DNA from: Pseudomonas sp. 7SR1
GTDB taxonomy: Bacteria; Pseudomonadota; Gammaproteobacteria; Pseudomonadales; Pseudomonadaceae
DNA length: 64,000 nucleotides
NCBI RefSeq assembly: GCF_900156465.1
Contig: NZ_LT707064.1
Coordinates: 5,657,001 to 5,721,000 of the forward strand
Direction of reading: 5' to 3'
Translations under genes and position numbers: made by a program
The notes under the pieces: generated by a model
Told to the model about the DNA's origin: nothing
The model's input: the letters and a program-made list of their open reading frames with translations, nothing else
Database searches by the model: none
Shown here: one piece after another, positions 32,601-42,272 of the stretch
Layout of the letters: every line of letters starts with the position of its first letter
Numbering within the stretch: the stretch's first letter is position 1

Positions 32601-35600
32601 GATGCGGTGCGGGTCGCGATGTTCGCCGGGGCCGGCCAGGACCAGCGGGCAACCTGTGATCAAGGGCCAGAAGCATTCCCACACCGACACGTCGAAGCTG
32701 ATCGGCGCCTTTTGCATCAGCACATCGGTTTCGTCCAGGCCATAGGTGGCCTGCATCCATTGCAAGCGTTCGGCCAGGGCCGCGTGGGTGTTGCCGACCC
32801 CCTTGGGCTGGCCGGTGGAACCGGAGGTGTAGATCACGTAGGCCAAATGATCGCCGTGCAGATGCAGGCCTGGCGGATTGCCCGGCCATTGCTCCAGATG
32901 CAAGGCATCCAGGGCAATCACGCTGATGCCTTCGCAGACCGGCAAGCGTTCGAGCAACGCGGTCTGCGTCAGCAGCAGATCGACGCCGCTGTCCTGGAGC
33001 ATATAGGCCAGGCGTTCGGCCGGGTAATCCGCATCCAGCGGTACATAGGCGCCACCGGCCTTGATGATCGCCAGCACGCCGATGAGCAACTGCGGCGAAC
33101 GCTCGGCGGCGATTGCCACGCACACATCGGGGCCAACGCCTTTGTCCCGCAGGTAGTGGGCCAGGCGATTGGCCTGGGTGTGCAGTTCGGCGTAGTCCAG
33201 GCGACCGCCCTCCCACAGCAGCGCGGCGCGTTGCGGCGTACGCCGGGCCTGCTCGTTCAGCAGCTCCGGCAACCATCGTGCCGCCGGTTCGCAAGGGGCC
33301 ACACTCCATTGCTGCTGTTGCGCCTGCTCATCGGCGGACAGCAAAGGCACGTCGCCGATGGCCTGCTGCGGATCGGCGCATACTGCCCGCAGCAGGTTGC
33401 AGAAATGCCCGGCCAGGCGCGCGATGGTCGCCGCCTCGAACAGCTCGTCGGCGTAGTCGAACGACAGCGTCAACCGCCCGTTGCGGTCTTCCTCGCTGTG
33501 CAGTTGCAGATCGAACTTGGCTTCGCGGCTGTGCCATGGCAGCTCATCGGCCAGCAATCCCGGCAAGCGTCGCAAGGCGCCCAGGTCGCGTTGCTGATGG
33601 TTGAACATCACCTGGAACAGCCCTTGTTCGCGAGCCTGCGGGAAGGCTTCGAGCAGTTGTTCGTAGGGAAGGTCCTGGTACGCCTGGGCGCCCAGCGTGG
33701 CCTCCCGGGCCTGGGCCAGGAGCGCGGCGAAGGACTGGCGCGAATCGACCTGCCCGCGCAGCACCTGGGTATTGATGAAGAAGCCGATCAGGCCTTGGGT
33801 TTCCAGGCGTGGACGGTTGGCATTGGGCACGCCGATGCGCAGGTCGGACTGGCCGGTATAGCGTTGCAACAAGGCCTGGAATGCCGCCAGCAGACACATG
33901 AACGGTGTCGCGTCGTGGGCCTGGGCGAGCTGGCGCAAGGCATCGCCGAGGCTCTTGTCCAGGCGCAGGCTATGACGCGCGGCGCTGCGAAGACGCTGGG
34001 CGCTGCGAGGATGATCGGTGCTCAGCGCCAGGACGGGATGTTCGTCTCCCAGTGTCTGTTTCCAATAGGCCAGTTGCCGCTCGGCTTCTCCCTGGGCGAG
34101 CCACTGGCGCTGCCAGCGGGCGTAGTCGGCGTACTGCAACGGCAGCGGCGCCAGCGCGGCGACCTGCCCCTGGGTCGCGGCGGCATACAGCCGCGAGAAT
34201 TCGTCCACCAGCACATTCATCGACCAGCCGTCGGCAATGATGTGGTGCATCGTCACCAGCAACTGGTGATCGTCCTCATCCAGGCGCACCAGCGTGACCC
34301 GCAGCAGCGGCCCCTTTTCCAGGTCGAACGGCGTAGTCGCTTCGGTTTCCCGGATCTGCCGGGCGCGGGCCTGGCGCTGATCGTTGGGCAAGTCCGCCAG
34401 ATCGATTGAGCGCAGGTCGAATCCCGCAGCCGGATCGATCTGCTGCATGGCCACGCCATCGCGCTCCAGGAAACGCGTGCGCAGGGATTCATGGCGTTCG
34501 ATCAGTTGCTGAAAACTGGCGCGCAGTGCGTTTTCGTCCAATTCGCCACGCAGGTGCAAGCCGCCGGGAATGTTATAGGCGCAGCTTGCAGGGTCCAGTT
34601 GCCAGGTGATCCACAAGCGGTTCTGGGCCAGGGACTGCGGCAATGCCTCATGGCGCGGCAACAGGCTGATCGTGTCCTGTGACGGGTTGCCGTCCTGTTG
34701 GCTGGCGGCCACTACGGCCGTGAAAGCGCTGAGGGTCGGGGCTTCGAACAGCAGGCGCAGCTCCAATGTCACGCCCAGGGTTTCGCGCAGCCGCGCAACC
34801 ACCTGGGTGGCGATGATGGAGTTGCCCCCCAGCAGGAAGAAATGATCGTCTCCCTGCACTTCGTCAACCTGCAACAGCTCGCGCCAGAGCTGGGCAATCT
34901 GCGCCTGCAACGGCGAGGTCGACGCCTGCGCACGGACACTTGCGACCTCGGTCGACGGGAACTGCGCATAGCTGTCGAGGCTGCCGTCGGCCAGGCGAGT
35001 GCGGCACGCCGAGCGTTGCAACTTGCCGCTGGACGTCTTGGGCAAGGCACCGGGATTGAGTAGCACCACCACGCTCGGCGCTTGCTGGCAGGCGTCGGCC
35101 ACCACCTGACGAAGGGTCTTGATCAGCGCCTCGGGCGGCAGGATTTTCTGCACGCTGCGGCTGATTTCCGCCGCAATGCCGATGCCTTCCTCGGTGCCAT
35201 CGTTGACTGCGAAGGCCGCCACCCGGCCTTTGCGCACCACTTCCACCTCACGCTCGATGGTCTGCTCGATGTCCTGGGGATAAAGGTTGTGCCCGCGCAC
35301 GATCAGCATGTCTTTCAAGCGACCGGTGATGAACAGCTCGCCGCCATGGACGAAGCCCAGGTCGCCGGTGCGCAGCCAGGTACGACCGTCATGCTGGACG
35401 AAGGTCTTGGCCGTGGCCTCGGGATTGCGCCAGTAACCATGGGCGATGCTCGGCCCGGTGGCCCAGACTTCGCCCACCTGCTGGTCGGCCAGCGGCTGGA
35501 GCGTATTGGGTTCGACGACCAGCACCCCGTGTCCGGGCTGGCCGAAACCGCAGCTCATCACCGCGCTGCCTTGCCCCGGCTCGGCGCGGTTCTGCGCCAG

Positions 35601-36650
35601 CGCCGCGTCGTCTATGCGCAATGAAGCAATGCCATGGCTGCGGGGCGTGCCGGCGACGAACAGGGTGGCTTCCGCCAGGCCGTAGGACGCCATGAAGTTG
35701 TCAGAGGTGAAACCGCACGCCGCGAACTTCTCGGCGAAACGTTCCAGGGTGTCGAGGCGGATCGGCTCGGAGCCCGAATAGGCCACCCGCCAGCCGCTCA
35801 GGTCGAGGCGCTGCAAGGCCGAGTCGCTGATCCGCTCGCTGCACAACCGATAGGCGAAATCCGGGCCGCCGCTGATGGTGCCACCGTACTCGCTGATGGC
35901 TTCCAGCCAACGCAACGGCCGGGCCAGGAAATACCCCGGCGACATCAGCACGCATGGCACGCCACTGAAGACCGGTTGCAGCAGGCCGCCGATCAAGCCC
36001 ATGTCGTGATACAGCGGCAGCCAGCTGACGATGACGTCGTCGGGGTTCAGGTCGATGCCGAAGCCATGGCGGATCAACAGCTCGTTGGCCACCAGGTTGC
36101 CATGGCTGACCTGCACCCCCTTGGGCAATGCAGTGGAGCCGGAGGTGTATTGCAAAAAGGCAATGTCATCGTCCTGCAAGGTCGGCGCGACCCATTGTCC
36201 GGCACGTGCCGGGTCGAGGCTGTCGACGCATAGCAACGATGGTGCGGACTCGATGGCCTGCAAGGCTTCGCGCAGATCGCTGCTGGTGAGCAAAAGGCGC
36301 GGCTCGGCGTCGGCGATGATCGACAGCAGACGTTCCTGGTGATGACGACGGGCCGACTCCGGTGGATAGGCCGGCACGGCGATCACACCGGCGTACAGGC
36401 AACCGAAAAACGCCGCGACGTAATCGGGGCCGCTGGGAAACAGCAGCACCGCGCGATCGCCGACTGTCGCCTCGGCCTGCAAGGCGGCGGCAATGGTGCG
36501 GGCGCGCAGGTCCAGATCGCGATAACTCAGCACCACGCTCTGCTCCGGCGTGTCGGCAAGGAAGCGCAAGGCCACGCGATCCGGCGTCGAGGCGGCGCGG
36601 CGCTGGAGGGCATGGGCCAGGGTGCTGGGAAGTTCGAACGCGTCGGTCAT
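23670..36650 (-). CDS. pvdL: Pyoverdine chromophore non-ribosomal peptide synthetase PvdL
   Basis: Giant NRPS (4326 residues) that starts pyoverdine assembly, cytoplasmic. Order: acyl-CoA ligase (1-~590), carrier T1 (LGGNS, Ser ~611), C1 (HHIIADGWS), A1, T2 (LGGHS, Ser ~1664), C2 (HHIVTEGW), A2, T3 (LGGDS, Ser ~2735), epimerase ([10 protein letters not shown]), C3 (HHILIDAW), A3, T4 (LGGHS, Ser ~4264). There is no thioesterase, as expected for an initiating synthetase. This AL-T-C-A-T-C-A-T-E-C-A-T order is that of PvdL, which loads myristate, Glu, D-Tyr and Dab. Key A3 pocket residues read D, I, W, E, L, T, the Dab code; A1 gives D, V, W, H, fitting Glu. ATG at 36650 has AGGAAA upstream; a longer frame to 36803 covers the IS-box region and is rejected. 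Confidence 0.97.
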   Translation of the reverse strand: MTDAFELPSTLAHALQRRAASTPDRVALRFLADTPEQSVVLSYRDLDLRARTIAAALQAEATVGDRAVLLFPSGPDYVAAFFGCLYAGVIAVPAYPPESARRHHQERLLSIIADAEPRLLLTSSDLREALQAIESAPSLLCVDSLDPARAGQWVAPTLQDDDIAFLQYTSGSTALPKGVQVSHGNLVANELLIRHGFGIDLNPDDVIVSWLPLYHDMGLIGGLLQPVFSGVPCVLMSPGYFLARPLRWLEAISEYGGTISGGPDFAYRLCSERISDSALQRLDLSGWRVAYSGSEPIRLDTLERFAEKFAACGFTSDNFMASYGLAEATLFVAGTPRSHGIASLRIDDAALAQNRAEPGQGSAVMSCGFGQPGHGVLVVEPNTLQPLADQQVGEVWATGPSIAHGYWRNPEATAKTFVQHDGRTWLRTGDLGFVHGGELFITGRLKDMLIVRGHNLYPQDIEQTIEREVEVVRKGRVAAFAVNDGTEEGIGIAAEISRSVQKILPPEALIKTLRQVVADACQQAPSVVVLLNPGALPKTSSGKLQRSACRTRLADGSLDSYAQFPSTEVASVRAQASTSPLQAQIAQLWRELLQVDEVQGDDHFFLLGGNSIIATQVVARLRETLGVTLELRLLFEAPTLSAFTAVVAASQQDGNPSQDTISLLPRHEALPQSLAQNRLWITWQLDPASCAYNIPGGLHLRGELDENALRASFQQLIERHESLRTRFLERDGVAMQQIDPAAGFDLRSIDLADLPNDQRQARARQIRETEATTPFDLEKGPLLRVTLVRLDEDDHQLLVTMHHIIADGWSMNVLVDEFSRLYAAATQGQVAALAPLPLQYADYARWQRQWLAQGEAERQLAYWKQTLGDEHPVLALSTDHPRSAQRLRSAARHSLRLDKSLGDALRQLAQAHDATPFMCLLAAFQALLQRYTGQSDLRIGVPNANRPRLETQGLIGFFINTQVLRGQVDSRQSFAALLAQAREATLGAQAYQDLPYEQLLEAFPQAREQGLFQVMFNHQQRDLGALRRLPGLLADELPWHSREAKFDLQLHSEEDRNGRLTLSFDYADELFEAATIARLAGHFCNLLRAVCADPQQAIGDVPLLSADEQAQQQQWSVAPCEPAARWLPELLNEQARRTPQRAALLWEGGRLDYAELHTQANRLAHYLRDKGVGPDVCVAIAAERSPQLLIGVLAIIKAGGAYVPLDADYPAERLAYMLQDSGVDLLLTQTALLERLPVCEGISVIALDALHLEQWPGNPPGLHLHGDHLAYVIYTSGSTGQPKGVGNTHAALAERLQWMQATYGLDETDVLMQKAPISFDVSVWECFWPLITGCPLVLAGPGEHRDPHRIAQLVQQFGVTTLHFVPPLLSLFVDEPLSAGCTCLRRVFSGGEALPAELRSRVLAQLPTAQLHNRYGPTETAINVTHWHCSDADGERSPIGRPLGNVLCRVLDSELNPVPSGVSGELCIGGLGLARGYLGRPGLSAERFVPDPLAATGARLYRTGDRARWTAGGVIEYLGRLDQQVKLRGFRIEPQEIEARLLAQEGIAQAAVLVRDTAAGPQLIGYYTAPDLTGDDLDQRLLAALAAELPDYMVPAQVLRLDAMPLSPSGKLDRHALPEPQWQGRDHVEPVSALECQLADIWRDVLGLSRIGLRDDFFALGGHSLLATQIISRTRQACDVELPLRALFENSELGAFAEQVRLIQASGQTNRQPPIEKVDRSQPVPLSYSQQRMWFLWQMEPDSPAYNVGGMARLRGVLDVGRFEAALQALVLRHETLRTTFPSADGVAWQQVHDDVGLRMDWKDFSALAADVREQRVQALADSEAHKPFDLETGPLLRACLVKTAEQEHYLVLTLHHIVTEGWAMDIFARELSALYEAFVDDRQSPLEPLPVQYLDYSVWQRQWLESGERQRQLDYWTAQLGREHPLLELPSDRPRPPVQSHRGELFRFDLSDDLAARVRAFNAQHGLTLFMTMTAALAVLLYRYSGQTDLRIGAPVANRIRPESEGLIGAFLNTQVLRCQLDGQMSVGELFEQVRHTVIEGQSHQDLPFDHLVEALQPPRSAAYNPLFQVMCNVQRWEFQQSRTLAGMTVQYLVNDARATKFDLNLEVTDLDHRLGCCLTYSTDLFDEPRIARMAGHWRNLLEALLSDPGRRLSELPLLDAGERQQLLDNLGVEPGEHRLDHCLHPLFSEQAQARPDAPALTFAGQTLTYGELERRANRLAWMLRERGVGPQVRVGLALERSLEMVIGLLAILKAGGAYVPLDPEYPLDRLHYMIEDSGIAWLLSDRAMFESLGALPDGVGRWSLEEDGPALVQYPDHPLPSINLPQHQAYLIYTSGSTGKPKGVVVSHGEIAMHCQAVIQRFGMRPDDCELHFYSINFDAATERLLVPLLSGAHVVLRAQGQWDAEEICGLIRAHGVNVLGFTPSYGSQLAQWLATQGQILPVRMCITGGEALTGEHLQRIRAAFSPARFFNAYGPTETVVMPLACLAPEQLEEGVTSVPIGSVVGERVAYILDADLALVPQGATGELYVGGAGLAQGYHQRPGMTAERFVADPFCTEGGRLYRTGDLVRQRADGLVEYLGRVDHQVKIRGFRIELGEIETRLLEHDAVREAVVLALDMPGGKQLAGYLVTDVATQDAERQGVLREALKHHLKAQLPDYMVPTHLILLASMPLTANGKLDRRALPMPDLELNRQHYVAPSNALEQTLAAIWCEVLNVEQVGLNDNFFELGGDSILSIQVVSRARQQGIHFTPRDLFQHQTVQTLAAVATHSEQLSAEQGLLSGESGLTPIQHWFFECPIPNRHHWNQALLLEPAMTLDPGHLEQALQAVLQQHDALRLGFAQTAGHWRAEHRPLSDVALVQSLSVDSVEHCQALFEQTQRSLDLSGGPLLRAVLARLSDGGQRLLIVIHHLVVDAVSWRVLMDDLQTVYRQITAGQAIGLPAKTSPLRDWAARLQAYAGSESLREELADWQRRLSGPAVALPCAHPDGALQERHGQTVSVRLDAGRTRQLLQQAPSAYRTQVNDLLLTALARVLCRWSGHESALVQLEGHGREMLFDDLDLTRTVGWFTSVYPVRLSPSAEDIGASIKAIKEQLRAVPHKGLGYGVLRYLADDATRQAMADLPQASITFNYLGQLDQTLGHDALFRPLDAALGAIHDPDAPLPNELSVDSQVSGGELVLRWTYSGERHDRQTIVTLAAAYLDELQRLVEHCLTDEAGGPTPSDFPLAKLSQEQLDHLPVPAAQIEDVYPLTPMQEGMLLHTLLEPGTGLYYMQDRYRIDSELDPHRFAQAWEAVVSRHEALRASFCWNVGEEMLQIIHKPGNTPVDYLDWREVPGDQQEDRLQALLKREREAGFDLLNQAPFHLRLIRVGEARYWFMMSNHHILIDAWCRSLLMDDFFEIYTALGENREPRLAVPPRYRDYIGWLQHRSLAEARQWWKHNLEGFERTTPIPADRPFLREHAGDSAGMIVGDCYTRLEAKDGARLRELAQAHQLTVNTFAQAAWALVLRRVSGDRDVLFGVTVAGRPVELPQMQRTVGLFINSVALRVRMPEDQQRCTVRQWLGQLLDSNMQLREYEYLPLVSIQEVSELPKGQPLFDSLFVFENAPVQVSVLDRARSLNATSDSGRTHTNFPLTAVCYPGDDLGLHLSYDRRYFEASTVEGLLGEFKRLLLALMEGLHGDMAELPLMAAQEQDFLVHGCNQSERDYPLAQSYVELFEARVAAHPQRIAASCLDNRYTYAGLNAHSNRLGHALIACGVGLDQPVALLAERGLDLLAMIIGSFKAGAGYLPLDPGLPSQRLGRILELSRTPLLVCTQACHAQALALLDEHACSARPKLLVWEDIQASDASQENPGVHSGPDNLAYVIYTSGSTGQPKGVMVQQRGMLNNQLSKVPYLALDEADVIAQTASQSFDISVWQFLAAPLFGARVDIVPNTIAHDPQGLLEHVQRQGITVLESVPSLIQGMLAQDRVSLDGLRWMLPTGEAMPPELAHQWLLRYPAIGLVNAYGPAECSDDVAFFRVDMASTRGTYLPIGTPTDNNRLYLLDGALELVPLGAVGELCVAGTGVGRGYVGDPLRTAPVFVPNPFGAPGERLYRTGDLARRRSDGVLEYVGRIDHQVKIRGYRIELGEIEARLHEQPELRDAAVGVQEGINGKHLVGYLVASDSTLPATERLERIKQRLRAELPEYMVPLHWLWLDRLPLNANGKLDRNALPALEIGQLQSQDYQAPGTALEQTLADIWAQVLNVERVGVRDNFFELGGHSLLATQIASRVQKALQRNVPLRAMFECSTVQELADYIEGLAASEITEEKVDRLNDLMAELEGL

Positions 36651-36807
36651 GAGGTTTCCTGCCTGAAATTCGGCTTGCAAGTGATATCCAGTCTTCTTCC
36701 ATCGCACGCCATCGACGGCATGCGGGACGCGGTCATGGCCGACCGCGCGAGGCAATGGAAATGCGTTGCGGCATCCGGGCTGCCGCCCGAAACCGTCACC
36801 CATGAGA

Positions 36808-36831
36808 ACGGATCACGCCGGCAAATAATTA
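36808..36831 (-). promoter_or_regulatory. IS-box-like PvdS promoter of pvdL (one mismatch)
   Basis: Minus strand reads CTAATT, then CGT 16 bases after the TAATT core. One base differs from TAAAT-N16-CGT. It lies about 158 bases before the pvdL ATG, giving a leader of roughly 150 bases. The 383-base gap 36651-37033 otherwise holds the pvdS promoter and no gene that I can see. Confidence 0.6.
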
Positions 36832-36931
36832 GTCAGCGAGCAGGCCCACCGAGCCATTGGCAAGCGATCGCCCTGCGGCAATGGGTCGCGGCGGCCCATC
36901 TTGAACAATCGCCATCAATAATTCTTCTTCT

Positions 36932-36962
36932 CAATTGACAATCATTATCATTCAGCCTAATT
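36932..36962 (+). promoter_or_regulatory. pvdS promoter with overlapping Fur-box-like site
   Basis: A perfect -35 TTGACA at 36935-36940 is followed by a -10-like CCTAAT at 36957-36962 (16-base spacer). The spacer reads ATCATTATCATT, which resembles half of the Fur consensus GATAATGATAATCATTATC. Fur with iron would sit on the promoter and silence pvdS, the known control in this genus. Confidence 0.7.
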
Positions 36963-37033
36963 TGGCGCTCGATGTGCAGGACGCCGCCAGTTAACCGCTT
37001 GTCCTGCTAACTTTTTGCAGCAAGGTGAATTCC

Positions 37034-37582
37034 ATGACGGAACAAGTATCCACAAGCAGGTGCGACTCACCGTTACTTCAGGCGTTCGTCGATAACCGGA
37101 TGATCCTGGTCAAGATCGCGGCGCGCATCACCGGTTGCCGGTCTCGCGCCGAAGATGTGGTGCAGGATGCGTTTTTCCGGCTGCAATCGGCGCCCCAGAT
37201 CACCTCTTCCTTCAAGGCTCAGCTCAGTTACCTGTTCCAGATCGTGCGCAACCTGGCGATCGATCACTACCGCAAGCAGGCGCTGGAACAGAAATACTCG
37301 GGGCCGGAAGAGGAAGGACTGAACGTGGTGATCCAGGGTGCTTCGCCGGAAACGTCTCACATCAACTTTTCCACGCTGGAGCACATTGCCGATGCGTTGA
37401 CCGAGTTGCCCAGCCGCACCCGCTACGCCTTCGAAATGTATCGCCTGCATGGCGTTCCACAGAAGGACATCGCCAAGGAACTGGGGGTCTCGCCCACCCT
37501 GGTGAACTTCATGATCCGTGACGCCCTGGTGCATTGCCGCAAGGCGTCGGGCGTGCGCGCAGACACCTTCGCCCGGCGGTAA
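37034..37582 (+). CDS. pvdS: Iron-starvation ECF sigma factor PvdS
   Basis: Directs RNA polymerase to pyoverdine promoters. The 182 residues show region 2 (SRAEDVVQDAFFRLQ, then YLFQIVRNLAIDHYRKQ) and region 4 (LPSRTRYAFEMYRLHGVPQKDIAKELGVSPTLVNF is split over the helix-turn-helix; key motif VPQKDIAKELGVS). ATG at 37034 has AAGG eight bases upstream; an in-frame GTG at 37025 overlaps that site. Divergent from pvdL, its target. Its anti-sigma partner FpvR is not in the window. Confidence 0.97.
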   Translation: MTEQVSTSRCDSPLLQAFVDNRMILVKIAARITGCRSRAEDVVQDAFFRLQSAPQITSSFKAQLSYLFQIVRNLAIDHYRKQALEQKYSGPEEEGLNVVIQGASPETSHINFSTLEHIADALTELPSRTRYAFEMYRLHGVPQKDIAKELGVSPTLVNFMIRDALVHCRKASGVRADTFARR

Positions 37583-37611
37583 CACACGCCATTTTCTCCG
37601 GCCTTGCCGCA

Positions 37612-37661
37612 AACAGGCTCGCTTTCACCAGGTCCACCGACCTGGTGAAAGCGAGCCTGTT
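37612..37661. terminator. Long perfect hairpin between pvdS and the convergent acetyltransferase gene
   Basis: A 23-base arm beginning AACAGGCTCGCTTTC and its exact complement enclose a four-base loop, CACC. It lies 29 bases after the pvdS stop and 43 bases before the stop of the facing gene, so it can end both transcripts. The outer part GGCTCGC resembles REP sequence. Confidence 0.75.
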
Positions 37662-37704
37662 CATGATGACGGCCTGATGACCGCCACCTGGTCCATGCCA
37701 AACC

Positions 37705-38718
37705 TCACATCAACGCGCACCGGTCGAAGAACCGCTCGCGCCCCAGGATCATCAGCGCCGCACGCTTGTGAGGGAAATCGAATTCCTTCTCGCAGTGGAA
37801 ACACTGGTTGTGCAGGTATCCGATCATCCTTGCATTGTCGGCCCGGGGCTCGGCCACCACGCGCTGGGTGCGCGGGTCGTCCAGGAACAGGTAGTGCACC
37901 AGCGCCGATAGCCAGCTCGCCACCTTGTGGGGCCCCCGATGCTGCTCCTCGCCCACCAGCATGTGGATGCCACGATCGTAGTTCTCGGCGTCATAGAACG
38001 GCGCGATCCGATCCTCCTTGGCCCAATAGGCTTCGAAGTAGGCAAACGGCTGATCGTCGAAACAACCGATCAGGGTCAGGACCCGTGGGTCGCGCTGCAG
38101 CGTGTCCAGGTATTGGCGGTGCTGTTCGAGGCTGCCTTGCTCCTGCCAGAAACTCGCCACCCGGGGGCTGTTCTGCCAGCGATTGAAACGCGCCAGGTCG
38201 TGCTCGATCTCCAGGGTGCGCAAGGACACCCAGGCCCCCAGCCGCGCATCGAAACGCCGATACACTTCGCCGCGAGGCTTTATCGGCCGACGCGGATGGC
38301 GCTTGCCGTCCGTGATGATCATCTGCTGCGGATAACTGCCATTGAACGACTCGCCTAGCCAGGGTTGCGGCAGTTGCCAGAACTGCGTGCGCTCGCAGGC
38401 ATATTCGTCAGCCTCCCCGGTGGCCGTCAGCAGGCCGCTGAGCAAGGCGTCGCCGGGACGCTCAGCAAGGTGCCAGACCAGGCGCTGGCACTGCGGCTCC
38501 CGGGCAAACAGCCAATAGCAGGCGGCCCAGAGGGCCGGCCCAACTGGCCGGTCGTTGATTTCCTGCAGATGCACCCGCAATTCGGGGCCACGCTCCAGGC
38601 GCAGCCGGATCAGCGGTGCGCCTTCCAGCATCAGGCTCAGATGACGTTCGGTTTCATCGGCGCCCAGACGGCGCCCTCCGGGCAAGGGCAGAATCGTCGG
38701 GTGGTTGAGGTCGGGCAT
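37705..38718 (-). CDS. Siderophore-type acetyltransferase (IucB/RhbD/PvdY family)
   Basis: 337 residues. The C-terminal half (from about 155) is the GNAT-like domain of siderophore acyltransferases: FEAYWAKEDRIAPFYDAENY, then GIHMLVGEEQHRGPHK, VVAEPRADNARMIGYL and FPHKRAALMILGRERFF, as in IucB and RhbD. Family members acetylate N-hydroxylated lysine or ornithine. A perfect IS box 38 bases upstream and convergence on pvdS place it in the pyoverdine regulon. It may acetylate N5-hydroxyornithine, as proposed for PvdY(II); substrate is inference. Confidence 0.85.
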   Translation of the reverse strand: MPDLNHPTILPLPGGRRLGADETERHLSLMLEGAPLIRLRLERGPELRVHLQEINDRPVGPALWAACYWLFAREPQCQRLVWHLAERPGDALLSGLLTATGEADEYACERTQFWQLPQPWLGESFNGSYPQQMIITDGKRHPRRPIKPRGEVYRRFDARLGAWVSLRTLEIEHDLARFNRWQNSPRVASFWQEQGSLEQHRQYLDTLQRDPRVLTLIGCFDDQPFAYFEAYWAKEDRIAPFYDAENYDRGIHMLVGEEQHRGPHKVASWLSALVHYLFLDDPRTQRVVAEPRADNARMIGYLHNQCFHCEKEFDFPHKRAALMILGRERFFDRCALM

Positions 38719-38755
38719 GGCAGAGGCTCGCGTATTCGTCGGTAGTCAACGTGGG

Positions 38756-38779
38756 ACGTGAGCCAGGGCGGGAAATTTA
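38756..38779 (-). promoter_or_regulatory. Perfect PvdS IS box of the siderophore acetyltransferase gene
   Basis: Minus strand reads CTAAAT with a C run behind it, then CGT exactly 16 bases after TAAAT. It ends 38 bases before the start codon. Exact consensus and spacing. Confidence 0.88.
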
Positions 38780-38787
38780 GGGGCCGG

Positions 38788-39567
38788 TCAATGATTGTGG
38801 GTCGGCACCAGGGCAATCTGGTAAGGCGTGAAAATGGCCAGCAATTGACCGTTGTCCCGAAGCGTTTGCAATAACCGGGCGAAGGTTTCGCTGGTGATCG
38901 GCGCCTGGGGCCGGATCAACGCATAGTGGTGATAGACCTGGTCGATACGCTCGGACACCAGCAACTGGGGGCCGACCTGAGGATTGCGCAGGACATAGTC
39001 ATTGAGGTACGAACGCGTCACCAGCGCGATGTCCGCGCGACCGCGCAGCACCATCAACAGGTTGCTGTCATGGGAATACGTCAGCGTGGCGTTGTATTGG
39101 CCGATGAGAAACTTGGGATCGGCGTTGAATTCGGCAAAGGCATAGTGGTAACCGCTGAACAGGGCCAGGCGCTTGCCCCTGAGGTCGGCGAAATAGCTCT
39201 GCTGGCGATCCGGCTGGCGCTGGGCGACAAAGATCTCCGCATCCTCCAGGCCCATGTCCACCACGGTATGCGGCACGTCCTTCCATCCCCAGTCGGGGTT
39301 CTCGAAGATCGCCATATCGACCCGGCCCTGCTTGAAATCATTGAAGCGACGCGGGATCGATGTAGGCACCAGCACGAACTGGTAGTCGGTCTGGGAGCGA
39401 TTCAGGGCCTCGACCAATTGCGGCAGCAGGCCGGTGTCGGCGCCATTTTCGGGGCGCACCGTATAGGGTGGGAAATGCGCGGCCCCGATACGGACCAGTT
39501 GCGCCGCCGAAGCTGGCAAGGCCAGGAAAATGGCCAGCACGGCCAGTAGAACACGCGAAGTCATCCC
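38788..39567 (-). CDS. Periplasmic solute-binding protein, family 3 type
   Basis: About 259 residues with a signal peptide (TSRVLLAVLAIFLALPASAAQ). The mature part follows the SBP_bac_3 fold: VRIGAAHFPPYTVRPENGADTG, PRRFNDFKQGRVDMAIFENP and LRGRADIALVTRSYL. Such proteins usually deliver amino acids to ABC transporters or sense ligands; no permease or ATPase gene is adjacent, so it is an orphan. Start chosen at 39567 (MGMTSR); upstream in-frame codons to 39603 are possible. Confidence 0.82.
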   Translation of the reverse strand, partial: GMTSRVLLAVLAIFLALPASAAQLVRIGAAHFPPYTVRPENGADTGLLPQLVEALNRSQTDYQFVLVPTSIPRRFNDFKQGRVDMAIFENPDWGWKDVPHTVVDMGLEDAEIFVAQRQPDRQQSYFADLRGKRLALFSGYHYAFAEFNADPKFLIGQYNATLTYSHDSNLLMVLRGRADIALVTRSYLNDYVLRNPQVGPQLLVSERIDQVYHHYALIRPQAPITSETFARLLQTLRDNGQLLAIFTPYQIALVPTHNH

Positions 39568-39676
39568 CATCGGCGAACACTTCAAGGTCACCCACTCCCC
39601 CATAAGTCATACATTCAAGCTAGGCGGTTTCAGCCCGATTAGCCAACCACGCGGCAACCGGAGGAAAACGGCCCGA

Positions 39677-40303
39677 TTATTGTTTTTCTTCAAGCACCAG
39701 GATCAATGCCTGTTCGGCCAGGTCATCGAGACTCAGGCTGCCTTCGGCGCGAAACCAGGTGGTGGTCCAGGACAATGCGCCTGTGAGGAAACGCCGGGTA
39801 ATGAACACGTCCCCGCGAATATACCCGGCATCCTTGGCCTGGCCCAGCACCTCCAGCCACAAGTCCTCGTAAATATCGCGCAAGGCCAGCACCTGCTCCT
39901 GCCCTTGCTCGGATAACGAGCGCCATTCGTAGACCAGCACCGCCATCGCCTCGCCCGTACCGCCCATGATCGACTGCAGTTCGCAGCGGATCAGCGCCAG
40001 TACCCGCTCACGAACATTGCCCGCCTCGGCCAGGGCCGCGCGCATCAGGGCGGTGTTGTAGCGGATGGTTTCTTCCATCACCGCCCGCAGGATCTCGTCC
40101 TTGCTCTTGAAGTGATGAAAGATGCTGCCGGACTGAATGCCCACGGCGCTCGCCAGGTCGCGCACCGTGGTGCGCTCGAAGCCTTTGTTGCGAAACAGGT
40201 GGGCGGCCGTCTGCAGCAACTTGCCGCGGGCGCTGTCCGGGTCGGTCAGTTGACCGAGCTCCACCAGCTCTTGCATGACCCTCAAGGCTTTTTGCTCGTC
40301 CAC
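39677..40303 (-). CDS. atuR: TetR-family repressor, AtuR-like
   Basis: 208 residues. The TetR helix-turn-helix is AAHLFRNKGFERTTVRDLASAVGIQSGSIFHHFKSKDEIL in its usual place (residues 32-75; key part TTVRDLASAVGIQSGSIF). GTG start at 40303 with GGAGAG upstream. Divergent from atuA across 149 bases that hold two similar inverted repeats. In P. aeruginosa AtuR represses the atu genes by binding two such repeats in the same gap, so the name rests on family plus context. Confidence 0.85.
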   Translation of the reverse strand: MDEQKALRVMQELVELGQLTDPDSARGKLLQTAAHLFRNKGFERTTVRDLASAVGIQSGSIFHHFKSKDEILRAVMEETIRYNTALMRAALAEAGNVRERVLALIRCELQSIMGGTGEAMAVLVYEWRSLSEQGQEQVLALRDIYEDLWLEVLGQAKDAGYIRGDVFITRRFLTGALSWTTTWFRAEGSLSLDDLAEQALILVLEEKQ

Positions 40304-40359
40304 CCTTTCTCTCCTACAGTCGTTCGACGTGGCGCCGGCAATTTAAGCCCAGCGGGACA

Positions 40360-40377
40360 ACCAAGCAAGCGCTCGGG
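40360..40377. promoter_or_regulatory. Candidate AtuR operator 1
   Basis: ACCAAGC, four bases, GCTCGGG: an imperfect inverted repeat whose left arm matches operator 2 exactly. It lies nearer atuR. Confidence 0.6.
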
Positions 40378-40402
40378 CAGAAGAACCAGCGGTCGTTTAC
40401 AA

Positions 40403-40420
40403 ACCAAGCGCTTGCTTGGT
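40403..40420. promoter_or_regulatory. Candidate AtuR operator 2
   Basis: ACCAAGC, GCTT, GCTTGGT: perfect seven-base arms. It is 33 bases before the atuA start and 43 bases, about four helical turns, from operator 1, so both would sit on the same DNA face. Confidence 0.7.
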
Positions 40421-40452
40421 AGTCTCGAATCCCGTTTACCGGAGGGCCCTCC

Positions 40453-42243
40453 ATGCCAAGAGCGATCCGTATCGGTTGCGCCAGCGCCTTCTGGGGCGAC
40501 ACCCCTACCGCCGCGGCCCAGTTGGTGGACGGCGGGAACCTGGATTACCTGGTGTTCGATTACCTGGCCGAGATCACCCTCTCGATCATGGCCGCTGCGC
40601 GCATGAAGGATCCCCAGGCCGGTTATGCCACCGACTTTGTCGAAGTGCTGGCCCCCCTGCTCCAGCGTCTGCATGAAGGCGCCATCCGCGTCATCAGCAA
40701 TGCCGGCGGGGTCAATCCCCAAGCCTGTGCCGCCGCCCTTCGAACAGCTTGCGACGAGGCCGGCGTGCCGTTGAAGATCGCCGTACTGCTGGGCGATGAC
40801 CTGCAAACTCAATGCCAAGGACTTGCCCAGCAGGGCATCCGCGAGATGTCCAGCGGCGAGCCCTTGCCCTCTACGTGCCTCTCCATCAACGCCTACCTGG
40901 GCGCACCAGGCATCGTCGAAGCCCTGCGCCTGGGAGCCGATATCGTGATCACCGGTCGCGTGGTGGACAGTGCGGTGGTCAGCGCCGCCCTGGTGCACGA
41001 ATTCGGCTGGGCCTGGCACGACTACGACAAATTGGCCCAGGCTGCACTGGCCGGACATCTCATCGAGTGCGGGGCCCAATGCACGGGCGGTAATTTCACG
41101 GACTGGCAAGACGTGCCGGATTACGAGCACATCGGTTTTCCCATCGTCGAAGCCAGCGCCGACGGCCAGTTCATTGTCACCAAGGTGCAAGGCACTGGCG
41201 GGCTGGTCACACCGCTGACCGTCGGCGAACAGTTGTTGTACGAAATCGGCGACCCGCAGGGGTACCTGCTACCGGACGTGATCTGCGATTTCAGCCAGGT
41301 CAGGTTGATCCAGCAAGGCAGGCATGCCGTGCGAGTCCAGGGCGCCAGGGGCCTGCCCCCCACCGATCGGTACAAAGTGTGCGCCACCTGGCCGGACGGC
41401 TTTCGCTGCACCGCCCTGTGCCTGATCGCCGGCATCGATGCGGTGGCCAAGGCCGAACGGGTCAGTCAGGCGATCATTGCCAGGACCTCGCAGATGTTCA
41501 GCGAGCGAGGCTGGGCTCCCTACAGCGAAGTGAACATCGAGCTGTTGGGCAGCGAAGCCACCTACGGTCACCACGGCCAACGCCGGGACAGCCGCGAAGT
41601 GTTGATCAAGCTGGCGGTCCGGCACCCGGACCGACAAGCGCTGGCGCTGTTTGCCCGGGAGATCGCCCCGGCCGCCACCGGCATGGCACCTGGACTGACC
41701 GGCCTGCTGGGCGGCCGACCGACGGTGCAGCCGCTGATACGTCTCTTCTCGTTCCTGATCGACAAAAGTGCCTGCCGGCTCGACATCCAACTGGACGGCC
41801 AGCTCCACGCCTGCGTCCTGCCTGACGTCGAACCGCTGGACACCAGCGACCTGCCCACCGCCCCGGAACTGCCCAGGCCCCAGGGTCGGGCCGATGCCAG
41901 CGTCCCCCTGATCAAGCTGGCCGTGGCCCGCTCCGGTGACAAGGGCAATCACAGCAACATCGGTGTGATCGCCCGCGAGCCCGAGTACCTGCCGTGGATC
42001 GCCGAAGCGCTGACGCCGCAAGTGATGGTCGACTGGATGAGCCATGTACTCGATCCCGTGCGCGGACGCGTCGAGCGTTGGTACCTGCCCGGTACCCAGA
42101 GCCTGAATTTCCTGTTGGAAAACGCCCTCGGCGGCGGTGGCGTCGCCAGCCTGCGCATCGACCCCCAGGGCAAGGCATTCGCCCAGCAACTGCTGGAAAT
42201 CCAGATCCCGGTGCCCCAGGACATCGCCGACCGGGTCAACTGA
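40453..42243 (+). CDS. atuA: Acyclic terpene utilisation protein AtuA
   Basis: 596 residues of the AtuA family (DUF1446). Motifs: [20 protein letters not shown] at the start, [38 protein letters not shown] and the C-terminal [16 protein letters not shown], where the smaller AtuA-like domain begins near residue 490. AtuA is needed for growth on citronellol or geranyl compounds in P. aeruginosa but its exact reaction is unsettled. GGAGG precedes the ATG. First gene of the atuA-C-D-F operon. Confidence 0.9.
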   Translation: MPRAIRIGCASAFWGDTPTAAAQLVDGGNLDYLVFDYLAEITLSIMAAARMKDPQAGYATDFVEVLAPLLQRLHEGAIRVISNAGGVNPQACAAALRTACDEAGVPLKIAVLLGDDLQTQCQGLAQQGIREMSSGEPLPSTCLSINAYLGAPGIVEALRLGADIVITGRVVDSAVVSAALVHEFGWAWHDYDKLAQAALAGHLIECGAQCTGGNFTDWQDVPDYEHIGFPIVEASADGQFIVTKVQGTGGLVTPLTVGEQLLYEIGDPQGYLLPDVICDFSQVRLIQQGRHAVRVQGARGLPPTDRYKVCATWPDGFRCTALCLIAGIDAVAKAERVSQAIIARTSQMFSERGWAPYSEVNIELLGSEATYGHHGQRRDSREVLIKLAVRHPDRQALALFAREIAPAATGMAPGLTGLLGGRPTVQPLIRLFSFLIDKSACRLDIQLDGQLHACVLPDVEPLDTSDLPTAPELPRPQGRADASVPLIKLAVARSGDKGNHSNIGVIAREPEYLPWIAEALTPQVMVDWMSHVLDPVRGRVERWYLPGTQSLNFLLENALGGGGVASLRIDPQGKAFAQQLLEIQIPVPQDIADRVN

Positions 42244-42272
42244 AGGACGCTCGTTGGAAAGGAACAGTCGCC

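Noticed and set aside
36651..36803. Upstream extension of the pvdL reading frame by 51 codons
   Set aside because: The extension has no homology-like content, lies in the promoter gap, and the ATG at 36650 has a good ribosome site and the usual N-terminus.
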